Assembly (NCBI RefSeq): GCF_002288925.2
Contig: NW_022098026.1
Coordinates: 23,115,729-23,179,728 of the forward strand
Source: Delphinapterus leucas
Lineage: Eukaryota > Chordata > Mammalia > Artiodactyla > Monodontidae
DNA length: 64,000 bases
Direction of reading: 5' to 3'
In this document: positions 12,101-23,930 of the stretch, piece by piece
How positions within the stretch are numbered: the first letter of the stretch is position 1
How the letters are laid out: the number at the start of each line of letters is the position of its first letter
Position numbers and translations under genes: made by a program
Notes under the pieces: generated by a model
Databases searched by the model: none
Told to the model about the DNA's origin: nothing
What the model saw: the letters and a program-made list of their open reading frames with translations, nothing else

Positions 12101-12930
12101 AGAAGAAACAGGAAGCACACTCTTTGATATAAATCACAGCAAGATCTTTTTTGACCCACCTCCTAGAGAAATGGAAATAAAAACAAAAATAAATGGGACC
12201 TAATGAAACTTAAAAGCTTTTGCACAGCAAAGGGAAGTATAAACCAGAAGAAAAGACAACCCTCATAATGGGAGAAAATATTTGCAAATGAATCAACAGA
12301 CAAAAGATTAATTTCCAAAATATATAAACAGCTCATGCAGCTCAGTAAAAAATAAAAATAAAAAACAACCCAATCAAAAAATGGGCAGAAGATCTAAATA
12401 GACATTTCTCCAAAGAAGACATACAGATGGCCAAGAGGCACATGAAAAGCTATTCAACATCACTAATTATTACAGAAATGCAAATCAAATCAACAATGAG
12501 GTATCACCTCACCCTGGTCAGAATGGGCATCATCAGAAAATCTACAAACAACAAATGCTGGAGAGGGTGTGGAGAAAAGGGAACTCTCTTGCACTGTTGG
12601 TGGGAATGTAAATTGATACAGCCAATGTGGAGAACAGTATGGAGGTTCCTTAAAAAACTAAAAACTGAACTACCATACAACCCAGCAATCCTACTACTGG
12701 GCATATACCCTAAGAAAAACATAATTCAAAAAGAGTCATGTACCAAAATGTTCATTGCAGCTCTATTTACAACAGCCAGGACAAGGAAGCAACCTAAGTG
12801 TCCATCGACAGATGAATGGATAAAGAAGATATGGTACATATATACAATGGAATATTACTCAGCCATAAAAAGGAATGAAATTGGGTCATTTGTAGAGACG
12901 TGGATGGATGTGGATTGTCATACAGAGTGA
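9179..12930 (+). pseudogene. L1 ORF2 remnant
   Basis: Starts at the ATG 9179 in the canonical context after ORF1 and ends at the stop closing the frame 12427-12930. The endonuclease part carries GEVN in place of GDFN near 9602. In the reverse transcriptase, [12 protein letters not shown] reads [12 protein letters not shown] (about 10962), losing the first catalytic Asp, while FADD is intact near 11268 ([11 protein letters not shown]). The C-terminal cysteine-rich segment is well kept at 12555-12620 ([18 protein letters not shown]). Many stops and frameshifts break it. Confidence 0.9.
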
Positions 12931-13279
12931 AGTAAGTCGGAAAGAGAAAAACAAGTATCGTATATTAATGCATATATGTTGATTCTAGAAAAATGGTACA
13001 GATGAACTGGTTTGCAAGGCAGAAATAGGGACACAGATGTAGAGAACAAACGTATGGATATCAAAGAGGGAAAGCGGGGTAGGGGGGTGGGATGAACTTG
13101 GAGATTGGGATTGACATATATACACTAATTTGTATAAAACAGATAACTAACAAGAATCTGCTGTATTTTTAAAAATTAAGTTAAATTAAAAAAGTAAAGA
13201 ATTAATGTCCCATGGAACAACTGCTGACCACAGAATGGGTCACAGTGGCCGATGTATCATTATTTCTCTTTCCTCTTTT

Positions 13280-13525
13280 AGATGAACAGTTCTGAGGCAC
13301 ATTCCATCAAGCTCCTCAGCAACTCTCAGAACCAATTAACTGGTTGATTAGCAGTAGCCAAATCAATAGCACACCTTTTTAATCGCCTTCCCTTTTTTCA
13401 TTCCCCTGTCTCTCTTGCCTGCTCCCCAGAATCACATTCCTAAATAAACTATCTGCACACCAGTCTTTCCCCAGTCTTTGCTTTCAGGGGAAACGAATCT
13501 AAGATAGGTGCCATTTGGTGTCCTC
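13280..13525 (+). repeat. Ancient interspersed repeat end, family not named
   Basis: The end of this segment ('cctaaataaactatctgcac' near 13440, closing at 'gaatctaagata' near 13505) looks like the 3' end of an old mammalian repeat seen as 'aataaaccacttgcac...aacctaagaca'. I cannot name the family securely. Confidence 0.35.
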
Positions 13526-13559
13526 TACAGCACTGACTTTTAAGTTGTGACCCACAGGA

Positions 13560-14110
13560 CTGTGGGTTTATTCATTAATGCAACATATACTTACTCTGTT
13601 CCTACAATGCACCTGGCACTTTTCTAGGCATTGAGGATACAGCAATGAACAATGTTCCTATTCACTCAGAGATTGTATTCAAGTGGGGAGAAACTTTACT
13701 TGCATTCAAGTAAACAAAGAAACAAGGTCATTTCAGAAAGTGATGAAGAAAATAAACAAGATGAATGTGATAGTGATAGAGGGTGGTGGGATGAATTTAG
13801 ATAGTATTTAGATAGTATAATGATATTTAGGTAGTATAATGAGGGAAGTACCTCAGGAGGTACTTCCTGTTACCACCTTCTCAGGAGATGACATTTGAGC
13901 TCAGCCCTGAATCTCAAGAAGGAACTACTCTTGAAAAGATCTTATAGGAAGAGGTTCCATGAAAAAAGCAGCAGTGAGTACAAAGGCCATAAATTCGAAC
14001 AGCATGCCTGGGGTCCATTGAGCAAATGGGACACTGGTGTTTCCTGAGATTGGAGAGGGGGAGAGGTGATCCAAGTGGCCAACACCAGACTGTACTCTGA
14101 GTTATCCCTC
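13560..14110 (-). repeat. L2 LINE fragment
   Basis: Reverse-strand L2 3' region. 'cacctggcacttttctaggca' type sequence near 13610 is followed by 'ggatacagcaatgaacaa' and later 'gacatttgagctcagccctgaa' near 13887. This is the expected order for an inverted L2 3' end. The middle contains short tandem 'tttagatagta' units and a palindrome that are not L2-like. Confidence 0.7.
13844..13867. repeat. Perfect 24-bp palindrome (11-bp arms, 2-bp spacer)
   Basis: The left arm ggaagtacctc and right arm gaggtacttcc are exact reverse complements separated by AG. It follows three degenerate copies of a 'tttagatagtataatga' unit (about 13795-13843). Both sit inside the L2 relic and are not part of the expected L2 sequence. 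Confidence 0.9.
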
Positions 14111-15844
14111 CTCTCAAATCACCAAAATATTCTTATTGGGTAAAGTTCACGAGTTTTGTCATTTTCCCCTGAGGGGAACTTTTCCTCTTGGTCATTAAGG
14201 GGACTCTACATAGCCCATCCTATGAGTCTAGTCAATGTCAGTACCTTAGCTACCATCTCATGCCCTGTGGTGATGGAAAATGAGATGGGACTGGTTAGAT
14301 GGGGCATGGAAAAACCAATGTCAAAGGCATTCCTGGTAAAGAAGGTAGGAAACAGAGAGTTGTAGAAAATATATCAACACATGGAAATCACATCCCAGAA
14401 TAGGATTTTGAGAAGTGAAAAGATTCAGTCCTATGTCCTGCTAAAACTATATCAAAGTTTTGCAAAATAATATGTTTTTCTTTATAAGACCAAGGCAATT
14501 CTATTACTTCACCTAGAATCCTAAAAACTCTCTTCCTCAAAAAATTTCCAGTTGAATCTAATTAATACCTCCCTTCACCAGCCAAATAGTGCAGGAGTCC
14601 ATTTGTCATCTATATGTATGTATCTACAATGTATGTTTCTGGTGTGCCACAACTAACCTCACAAAGTGATTCTTTTCTCTCCTACCCCCTCATCTCCTAA
14701 GGGCTCCACACCCTTACACTCTCCTCCCTTCCCCTATCTGTTGAAGGCTGTCTTTCTGCCTCATTATTGGGTTAGATTGTGAGGATCTGATAATGGTTGG
14801 AAATGTGAGCCCTGAACAAATTCAGGCATTGGCCATTAAGTAAATAAGGATTATTTTTGAGAGATGTCTCTGTACTGTTGTACACTCAACAAATGTGTTC
14901 AAGCTTGTCCTGATCTCAAGGAGACAGAACAAAATAACATGAAATAAAACTTTTTCCTTCATAACATAAAACTTTTCTTCCACCAGGACCTCAAGGACTC
15001 TGAATGTGCAATAATGTTTCAGGCTGAGGAAAAGCAGAATCTCCATTCAAACTTTCTTCTTCCCAACTTTTGAGAGGAACTTTTCCCTGTTCCTATTTGA
15101 ATGTTAATACTCTCCTGTTGCTGTTGGCACAAATATATATCTTATGTCATTTTGATAAAGTTGTGCATTTAATGTTCCTACAGTTAAGTGAGAGGGAAAA
15201 AAAATCCTAACATTTTTAAAATGAGGCACTTCAAACAGCAGAGAGAACACGATGTGGAATGACTAATTCTAAGGTAGTAGGTTACCCCCAGGAACATACA
15301 TCATTCTCCAGCCTGCAGAAAATAACATGCATTTTTCATTCTCCTTTGCACACATGCTTGGTTTTATCCCCTATTCTGTGAGAAGGAGAGTGTCTGTCTT
15401 TGTTTCTTTGGACCAACCAAAGCCTAGAAAAGAAATCTGTTCCCCAAGCCTTCTTTTTCCCAAAGGAAGGAAAGACACTGAGATATCCGAGTTACAGTGA
15501 GAATCGAAGGGTCTCAGAGAGGGAAAGTGGATTTTGCAGGGATGTATTGGCTTTCTCTCAAGTGCCCCTAGCAAAACTGATTTCTGAATGGGAAAAAGAT
15601 AAAGATTTCTGTATGCTCCCTTGTCTCCAGAGTAAATTCATCAGACTCAGCACACTCTGCCCTGAGCAGAGATACTTAAGCACTCATACAAGAAAGGTGA
15701 CAAGGTACATCTGTACATATTTGAAGTGGTTTATCTCTAAATTATATAATTTTAAAGTTAGGGCAAAAACTGAATTTATGCCAGGAGACATTTTAGACTT
15801 GGTTTGAATTGGGCCCGGGAAAATCATGCAGGAAAACGAAAATG
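14111..15844. other. Unassigned intergenic stretch
   Basis: No repeat family or gene that I can support. The 135-codon plus-strand frame at 15400-15807 has no recognisable domain and no context suggesting an exon. A degraded L2-like patch near 14640-14790 is possible but too weak to call. Confidence 0.45.
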
Positions 15845-16095
15845 CTCAGTATAGTAAAGTGTGTGCTTGAGAGCAGATCTCTTTGTTTTGAATCTATTCC
15901 AATTCTCAACAGCTGTGTGACCCTGGGAAAATTGCTTAAACTCTCTAAGTCTCAGTTTCCTCATCTGCACAATAGGTGTAACAAAGTTACTGTTATTAAT
16001 TAAGAATAATATTTCCTAATTATAATAGAGTCTGTGATAGGATGATATGAGTTAGAGCCTGTAAAGGGTTTAGTGTGGTGATTGGCAGGTGTGAG
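15845..16095 (+). repeat. MIR SINE
   Basis: Contains the MIR core 'agctgtgtgaccctggg' (15911) followed by 'ctcagtttcctcatctgcac' (15951), and a decayed 3' end near 16055-16090. It is a very old tRNA-derived mammalian SINE without visible target-site duplications. Confidence 0.8.
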
Positions 16096-16421
16096 TGGGT
16101 CTGACTGAAGGTCAGATGCCTGATGGTGATGATTAGGATGGAATGAGGAATAGACACAAAAGCCCGGGAAGATACCAGACATTTGATTCAGGCTTCCTGA
16201 AAATAAGTCCTTTCTCAGACACATGACTGAACCGCAAAGTATTCAAAATGACTATGCTACCCTCAAGCTAGATTCTGTGGTCAGAGGCTCCTCACCTCCT
16301 CCTTCATCATTGGGATGTGGATTTTGCCCAGTTTCCACAGTGGGAGCTACTTCAAGTAGGCAGCCCTGAGAGAGCACTGTGCTGTTGAGACCATCTGGAC
16401 ACAGTACATGTGACTCAAGGC
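16096..16421. other. Unassigned spacer upstream of an L1
   Basis: No recognisable family. It could hold further 5' sequence of the downstream L1, since I could not find a convincing target-site duplication to fix that element's left limit. Confidence 0.4.
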
Positions 16422-16912
16422 AGCCAGTGGCTGACAGGGTCTTGGTGCTCTGGCCTGGTGTCAGACCTAAGGCTCTGAGGTGGGAGAGCTGAGTTAAGGA
16501 TATTGGACAACCAGACACCTCCCGGTCCCATGTAATATCAATCGACAAGAGGTCTCCCATAGATCTCTGTCTCAACACTAAGACCCAGATCCACCCAAGA
16601 GCCAGAAAGCTCCAGTGCTGGACACCACATGCCAAACAACTAGCAAGACAGGAACACAACCCCACCCATTAGCAAAGAGGCTGCCTAAAATCATACTAAG
16701 TTCACAGACACCCCAATACACACCACTGGACGCAGTCCTTCCCACAAGAAAGACATGATCCAGTCTCATCCACCAGAACACAGACACCAGTCCACTCCAC
16801 CAAGAAGCATACACAACCCACTGAACCAAACTTACCCACTGGGGCAGAAACCAAAAACAAAGGGAACTTGCAGCCTGTGAAAGGAGACCCCAAACACAGT
16901 AAGTTAAGCAAA

Positions 16913-17797
16913 ATGGGAAGTGAAATATGCAGCAGATGAAGGAGCAAAGTAAAAATCCACCAGACCAAACAAATGAAGAGGAAAAAGACAGTCTACCTGA
17001 AAAAGAATTCAGAGTAATGATAGTAAAGATGATCCAAAATCTTGGAAATAGAATGGAGAAAATACAAGAAACATTTAACAAGGAACTAGAAGAACAAAAG
17101 AGCACACAAACAACGATGAACAGAAAAATAAATGAAATTTAAAATTCTCTAGAAGGAATAAATAGCAGAATAACTGAGGCAGAAGAATGGATAAGTCACT
17201 TGGAAGATAAAATAGCAGAAATAACTACTGCAGAGCAGAATAAAGAAAAAAGGATGAAAAGAATTGAGGACAATCTCAGAGACCTCTGGGACAATATTAA
17301 ACGCAACAACATTCTAATTATAGGGGTTCCAGAAGAAGAACAGAAAAAGAAAGAGACTGAGAAAATATTTGAAGAGATTATAATTGAAAACTTCCTTAAT
17401 ATGGAAAAGAAATAATCAAGTCCAGGAAACACAGAGAGGCCCATACAGGATAAATCCAAGGAGAAACATGCAAAGACACATATTAATCAAGCTATCAAAA
17501 ATTAAAAACAAAGAAAAAATATTAAAAGCAGCAAGGGGAAAACAACAAATAAAATACAAGGGAATCCCCATAAGGTTAACAGCTGATCTGTCAGCAGAAA
17601 CTCTGCCTGCCAGAAGGGAGTGGCAGGGCATATTTAAAGTGATGAAAGGGAAAAACCTACAAACCAGATTACTCTCCTGGGCAAGGATCTCATTCAGATT
17701 CCACAAAGAAATTAAAAGCTTTACAGACAAGCAAAAGCTAAGAGAATTCAGCACCACCAAACCAGCTTTACAACAAATGCTAAAGGAACTTCTCTAG
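16913..17797 (+). pseudogene. L1 ORF1 remnant
   Basis: A small deletion after the expected ATG at 16913 shifts the frame; the conserved protein resumes at 16927 (MQQMKEQSKNPPDQ). It meets a TAA at 17140-17142, restarts in the coiled coil (MEDKIAEITTAEQNKEKR, 17200), and shifts again near 17410. The C-terminal half (17384-17797) is open to the normal stop: RREWQGIFKVMKGK, then KQKLREFSTTKPALQQ. Confidence 0.9.
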
Positions 17798-17855
17798 GAA
17801 GGGAACACAAGAGAAGGAAAAGACCTACAATAACAAACCCACAACAATTAAGAAA

Positions 17856-20800
17856 ATGTAATTAGGAACATACATATCAATAACTACCTTAAATGTAAAT
17901 GGATTAAATGATCCAACCAAAGACACAGACTGGCTGAATGGATACAAAAACAAGACCCATATATATGCTGTCTATAAAAGACTCATTTAAGACCTTTGGA
18001 AACGTACAGACTGAAAGTGAGGGGATGGAAAAAGATATTCCATTCAAATGGAAATCAAAAGACACCTGGAGTAGCAATTCTCATATCAAACAAATAGACT
18101 TTAAAATAAAGACTATTGCAAGAGACAAAGAAGGAAACTACATAATGATCAAGGGATCAATCCAAGAAGAAGATATAACAATTGTAAACATTTATGCACC
18201 CAACATAGAAGCACCTCAATACATAAGGCAAATGCTAACAGCCATAAACTGGGAAATCAACAGTAGCACAATCATAGTAGGGGACTTTAACACCCCACTT
18301 TCACCAATGGACAGATCATCCAAAAGGAAAATAAATAAGGAAACACAAGCTTTAAATGACAAAATAAACAAGATGGACTTAATTGATATTTATAGGACAT
18401 TCCACCCAAAACAACAGAATAAACTTTCATCACAAGTTTTCAGGGAACATTCTCCAGGACAGCTCATATCTTGGGTCACAAATTAAGCCTTTGTAAATTT
18501 AAGAAAACTGAAATTGTATCAAGTATCTTTTCTGACCACAACGCTATGAGACTAGATATCAATTACAGGAAAAAAACTGTAAAAAATACAATCACATGGA
18601 GGCTAAAGAAAACACTACTAAATAACGAAGAGGTCACTGAAGAAATCCAAGAGGAAATCAAAAAATACCTAGAAACAAATGACAATGAAAACACGACAAC
18701 CCACAACCTATGAGACGCAGCAAAAGCAGTTCTAAGAGGGAAGTTCATAGCCATACAATCCTACCTAAAGAAACAAGAAAAATCTCAAATAAACAATCTA
18801 CCCTTACACATAAAGCAATTAGAGAAAGAAGAACAAAAAACCCCCAAAGTTAGCAGAAGGAAAGAAATCATTAAGATCAGATCAGAAATAAATTAAAAAG
18901 AAACGAAGGAAACAATAGCAAACATCAATGAAACTAAAAGCTGGTTCTTGGAGGAGGTAAACAAAATTGATAAACCACTAGTCAGTCTCATCAAGAAAAA
19001 AAGGGAGAAGACTCAAATCAACAGAATTAGAAATGAAAGAGGAGAAGTAACAACTGACCCTGCAGAAATACAAAGAATCATGAGGGATTACTACAAGCAA
19101 CTATATGCCAATAAAATGGACAACCTGGAAGAAATGCACAAATTCTTATAAAAGCACAACGTTCCAAGACTGAACCAGGAAGAAATAGAAAATATAAACA
19201 GATGAATCACAAGCACTGAAATTGAAACTGTGATGAAAAACCTTCCAACAGACAAAAGGCCAGGACCAGATGGCTTCACAGGCGAATTTTATGAAACATT
19301 TAGAGAAGAGCTAACAACTGTCCTTCTCAAACTCTTCCAAAATACAGCAGAGGAAGGAACCCTCCCAAACTCATTCTACAAGGTCATCATCACCCTGATA
19401 CCAAAATCAGACAAAAATGTCACAAAAAAAGAAAACTACAGACCAATACCACTGATGGACATAGATGCAAAAATCCTCAACAAAATACTAGCAAACAGAA
19501 TCCAATAGCACATTAAACGGATCATACACCATGATCAAGTGGATTTTATCCCAGGAATGCAAGGATCCTATGATATATGCAAATCAATCAATGTGATACA
19601 CCATATTAACAAACTGAAAGATAAAAACCATATGATAATCCCATTAGATGCAGAAAAAACTTTCAATAAAATTCAACACCTATTTATGATGAAAACCCTC
19701 CATAAAGTAGGCGTAGAGGGAACTTACCTCACTGTAATAAAGGCCATATATGACAAACCCACAGCCAACATCATTCTCAATGGTAAGAAACTGAAATGAT
19801 TTTCTCTACAATCAGGAAGAAGACAAGGATGCCCACTCTCACCACTATTATTCAACATAGTTTTGGAAGCAATCAGAGAAGAAAAAGAAATAAAAGGAAT
19901 CTAAATTGTAAGGATGAAGTAAAGCTGTCACTCTTTGCAGATGACATGATACTATACATAGAGAATCCTAAAGATGCTACCAGAAAACTACTAGAGCTAA
20001 TCAATGAATTTGGTAAACTAGCAAGACATAAAATTAATGCACAGAAATCTCTTGCATTCCTATACACTAATGATTAAAAATCTGAAAGAGAATTTAAGGA
20101 AACACTCCCATTTAACACTTCAACAAAAAGAGTGAAATACCTAGGAATAAACCTACCTAAGGAGACAAAAGATCTGTATGCAGAAAACTACAAGACACTG
20201 ATACAAAAAATTTCACAATTTGTATGGAAACACAAAGGACCCCGAATACCTAAAGCAATTTTGAGACAGAAAAACGGAGCTAGAGGAATCAGGCTCCCTG
20301 ACTTCAGACTATACTACAAAGCTACAGTAATCAAGACAGTATGGCACTGGCACAAAAACAGAAATATAGATCAATGGAACAGGATTGAAAGCCCAGAGAT
20401 AAACCCATTCACATATGGTCACCTTATCCTTGAAGAAGGAGGCAAGAATATACAATGGAGAAAAGACAACCTCTTCAATAAGTGGTCCTGGGAAAACTAG
20501 ACAGCTACATGTAAAAGAATGAAATTAGAACACTTCCTAACACTATACACAAAAATAAACTCAAAATGGATTAAAGACTTAAAGGTAAGGCCAGTCACTA
20601 TACAACTCTTAGAGGAAAACATAGGCAGAACTCTCTATGACATAAATCACAGCAAGATCCTTTTTGACCCACCTCCTAGACTAATGGAAATAAACAGAAA
20701 AATAAACCAATGGGACCTAATGAAATTTAAAAGCTTTTGCACAGCAAAGGAAACTGTAAACAAGACAGAAAGACAACCCTCAGAATGGGAGAAAATATCT

Positions 20801-21499
20801 GCCAACAAAGCAACTGACAAAGGATTAATCTCCAAAATTTACAAGCAGCTCATGCTGCTCAATATCAAAAAAACAAACAACCCAATTCAATATGGGCAGA
20901 AGACCTAAATAGACATTTCTCCAAAGAAGACATACAGATTCAACAAACACATGAAAGGATGCTCAACATCACTAATCATTAGAGAAATGCAAATCAAAAC
21001 TACAATGAGGTATCACCTCACACCAGTCAGAATGGTCATCATCGAAAAATCTACAAACAATAAATGCTGGAGAGGGTGTGGAGAAAAGGGAACCCTCTTG
21101 CACTGTCGGTGGGAATATAAATTGATACAGCCACTATGGAGAACAGTATGGAGGTTCTTTACAAAACTAAAAATGGAACTACCATATGACCAAGCAGTCC
21201 CACTACTGGGCATACACACTGAGAAAACCGTAATTCAAAAATAGTCATGTACCACAATGTTCATTGCAGCTCTGTTTACAATAGCTAGGACATGGAAGCA
21301 AGCTAAGTGTCCATTGACAGATGAATGGATAAAGAAGATGTGGCACATATATACAATGGAATATTACTCAGCCATAAAAAGTAACGAAATTGAGTTATTT
21401 GTAGTGAGGTGGATGGACCTAGAGTCTGTCATACAGACTGAAGTAAGTCAGAAAGAGAAAAACAAATACTCTATGCTAACACATATATATGGAATCTAA
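17856..21499 (+). pseudogene. L1 ORF2 remnant with an internal in-frame deletion
   Basis: The expected start at 17856 reads ATG TAA after a small deletion. The endonuclease retains IVGDFNTPLSP (about 18270), but the IDHILGH motif has become TAHILGH. The reverse transcriptase is recognisable from 19230: DGFTGEFY, then the [10 protein letters not shown] motif near 19645, and [11 protein letters not shown] near 19933, so both catalytic motifs keep Asp. At about 20205 the sequence jumps from [12 protein letters not shown] to [10 protein letters not shown] in one frame, lacking about 55 residues present in the other copies. The C-terminal Cys segment [18 protein letters not shown] has lost its last Cys. 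It ends at 21499. Confidence 0.9.
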
Positions 21500-21720
21500 A
21501 AAAAAAAAAATGGTTCTGATGACCCTAGGGGAAGGACAGGAATAAAGACTCAGAATTAGGGAATGGACTTGAGGACACGAGGAGGGGGAAGAGTAAGCTG
21601 GGATGAAGTGAGAGTGGCATGGATATATATACACTACCAAATGTACAGTAGATAGCTAGTGGGAAGCAGCTGCATCGTACAGGATGATCAGCTCGGTGCT
21701 TTGTGACCACCTATTGGTGT

Positions 21721-21741
21721 GGGATAGGGAGTGTGGGAGGG
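21721..21741 (+). other. G-quadruplex-type motif in L1 3' UTR
   Basis: Four GGG runs with loops of 3, 5 and 1 bases (ggg ata ggg agtgt ggg a ggg) in the L1 3' UTR. Guanine-rich tracts are a known general feature of mammalian L1 3' UTRs. Confidence 0.75.
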
Positions 21742-21889
21742 AGAGGCAAGTTGGAGGGGATATGGGGATATATGTATACATATAACTTATTCACTTTGTT
21801 AAACAGCAGAAACTAACATGACATTGTAAAGCAATTATACTCCAATAAATATGTCAAAAAAAATGACCATGCTAGGCCATCCAGGTACC

Positions 21890-22035
21890 ATATGCTATGA
21901 GGCTGGAGGCTATTATCATCATTTTGCAGAATGGAAATTGGAGTTCAGAGATACACTGACTCCCCAGGGCTCACCTTGGGATGAAGTGGCAGAACTGGGA
22001 TATGGACCAACTTCCTTGCACCACACATGGTCTTT
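21890..22035 (-). repeat. MIR-like fragment
   Basis: The order 'attttgcagaatggaaat' (21921), 'gttcagag' and 'ctgggatatgga' is what an inverted, decayed MIR would give. Divergence is high and limits are approximate. Confidence 0.4.
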
Positions 22036-22469
22036 TTACCATAAACAGCTTCTCCAGAAGGTAGAGCTTACCCAGCGGGGATGAAAATGAGGCAAAACCC
22101 CCAAAGGTCCCAACACTGTAAGGAGTCACTGGGGAACGAAGCTTGTCTAAGGTCGACCCACAGTGTCCTTTCTCCTTTTTCTGATTATAAGGAAAAGGTC
22201 ACAGCTTTGAAAGTGGTTTTAAAAGGGGCAAACGCTTGAGTGCTTGCTTTACCCATGTGCAAGTCTGAGGAAGGGGGTCTTGTCTGGGGCTCTCTGTATG
22301 CTGGCCCATCCCCCACTGGCCTGGTTCTCCTTCCAGGAAGAATGAATGGACTGCAATGGGAATGCCCTAGATCATGGCAGGGATGCTCACCCAATTTCCC
22401 TGCCCAGACACAAACATCTTCACTTGAAAATAGTGGGTAAAAGTCAGAAAGCTTCATGTCAGCTTTGCA
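22036..22469. other. Unassigned spacer
   Basis: Nothing recognisable: no repeat core, RNA gene or supported coding region. Confidence 0.45.
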
Positions 22470-22690
22470 ATGCACCAGGTGCTATGCTGAATTCTTACTG
22501 TGTCCCATCTTACTTAGTCCTCTTGACAATCCTATGACATGGGTGTTAATTATGCCTGTTTTACAGACGGGGACACTGAAGCCCAGCAAGGTTGGGCACA
22601 TGACCATTGTCATTCAAATGAGGAGTGGGGATTCAAACTCGGGCCCATCAGACCCAAAACCTGTACTCGATATACTGTCACATCCCAAAG
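22470..22690 (-). repeat. MIR SINE
   Basis: Inverted MIR: 'caccaggtgctatgctgaat' (22488), 'ttacagacggggacactgaa' (22560), 'ggggattcaaactcgggc' (22628), which is the order of a reverse-complemented MIR. Confidence 0.75.
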
Positions 22691-23164
22691 AGAAACTTTT
22701 AAAGAGACTGCATCATTCTAACAGCCAATGTTAGCTCCCAGGAAAAACCAAATCGATCTGGATCCTTTTTATTAGGACAGTGTATCTTTTCTGGGAACAA
22801 GGTTGGTTCTTTAAACTGCCACAGCACTCACACTGAGAGAAATGTGTGTACCAAGCTGTCTCATTTGTAGATGGCAGCTACCCTAATTTGAAGGGGATTA
22901 ACTATTGGCAATGGCACCTGTGACTTCTATGATTTCTGAAGCCCAGCAGGATAAATTCAATGTAACATGCTCTGCATCATCCTTTACAACTACTGAGCGG
23001 TGGACTCATTGACTCTGAGTAATAGAGCAAACACAGAACAGAGAACATGTATAATGCATTGGAAGCTTTAGCTTATGCAAGAAAGATGGCTTATTTTTCT
23101 CTTTCCACATTCTGTACACCTCCATTAGCTCAGGCACCAGCCGCAGAGATGCTCTTTAAAAGGA
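22691..23164. other. Unassigned spacer
   Basis: Nothing recognisable. The 115-codon frame starting at 23047 runs into the MIR at 23165 and is treated as chance. Confidence 0.45.
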
Positions 23165-23525
23165 CAACACAAGGAACAGAGACTCTGGGACCAAACAGAC
23201 AAGGATTCCCGTATCAGCTTTGCCTTTTCCCCCACAGCATGACATTGGGCACGTGCATTTACTCATCCTCAAACTGTCGAGGGCATATCCAGCACTGTGC
23301 CAGACAAAGTGGACACCGAGGTGAAGGAAATATGTCCAGCCCTCAAGGAGCACAATACAGTGGCAGAGCCAGACCAAAGGACCAACAATTATGACACAGT
23401 GTGGGGATTGCAGGAAGAAAGTTGTGTGCAAGATAATGTGCATATCTGCCTCATCTGAAAAATGCGAATGATAATAAAAACCTATCTCACAAGGTTGGTG
23501 AAAGGCACATGAAGAATTCTCCACA
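23165..23525 (+). repeat. MIR SINE split by L2-like sequence
   Basis: The MIR 5' and core part is at about 23165-23275 ('gagactctgggacc', 'catgacattgggcacg'). Its 3' part resumes at about 23430 ('tgcctcatctgaaaaatgcg', then 'cctatctcacaaggttgg'). The 150 bp between them has 'cagcactgtgccagac' and 'agccctcaaggagc', which looks like inverted L2. The split suggests an old nested insertion. Confidence 0.55.
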
Positions 23526-23759
23526 TTTCATAATCTCTGGCCACATGAAATTGAGCTACTTATAAGAACAAGTTTTCTAATACGTATTTCCTACAGAATC
23601 TGGGTTTATATTTGCTTGGCTGCTCTTGATCTAGCCAAAGGTGATACTCTTCCATAACCAACCCATTGAAACTAGCCCTTTGGGCCTCCTGAAAATGTAT
23701 CCCATCATCCAGCATATCTGTGTAATAGACTCCCTTAGAATCTGCAGTTACCCTCTTTA

Positions 23760-23930
23760 TTTATTTATTCATTATTATTACTATTATTATTTCCTGTTCT
23801 GTGAAAGTAGGAAACTCATCTGTCTTATTGTTTATGGTAATTTCCAGTGTCTAGAAGAGTGGCTGGCACGTAGTAGGTCTTCAATATCTAGTTTTTGAAT
23901 GAATGAATGAATGAATACATGATATACCCA
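23760..23930 (+). repeat. L2 3' end with (GAAT)n tail and nearby (ATT)n
   Basis: An (ATT)-rich microsatellite (23757-23792) precedes an L2 3' end: 'agtggctggcacgtagtaggt' (23860) and then a tail of five GAAT units near 23897-23916. L2 elements end in such tetranucleotide repeats. Confidence 0.65.

Larger units (their letters stand above)
7987..13195 (+). mobile_element. LINE-1, older subfamily, near full length
   Basis: A plus-strand L1 of about 5.2 kb with a short 5' region, ORF1, ORF2, a 3' UTR with a G-rich stretch near 13076-13092, and an A-rich end. It is flanked by imperfect target-site duplications at 7970-7986 and 13196-13212 (17 bp, 15 matches, both differences transitions; core 'taatgtccca'). 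Its 5' UTR (7987-8195) does not resemble the 5' UTR of the L1s at 1-6664 or 33473-39511. ORF1 also differs, reading NKHLEELKNKQTKMNN in the coiled coil. This indicates an older subfamily. The copy is inactive. Confidence 0.93.
16422..21863 (+). mobile_element. LINE-1, 5'-truncated within the 5' UTR
   Basis: Begins within the L1 5' UTR, at a point equivalent to about 4740 of the first L1 ('gtggctgacagggtcttgg'), so roughly the last 500 bp of 5' UTR are present. ORF1, ORF2, a 3' UTR and a short A-rich tail (21855-21863) follow. No clear target-site duplication was found. ORF2 carries an in-frame deletion of about 55 codons at about 20205. Stops and frameshifts throughout show it is dead, although both reverse-transcriptase catalytic motifs keep their Asp residues. 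Confidence 0.92.

Noticed and set aside
15400..15807. 135-codon frame downstream of a possible splice context
   Set aside because: No domain, no paralogue recognised and no exon-like neighbours.
23047..23394. 115-codon frame as a possible gene
   Set aside because: It runs into a MIR and L2-like sequence and has no recognisable domain.
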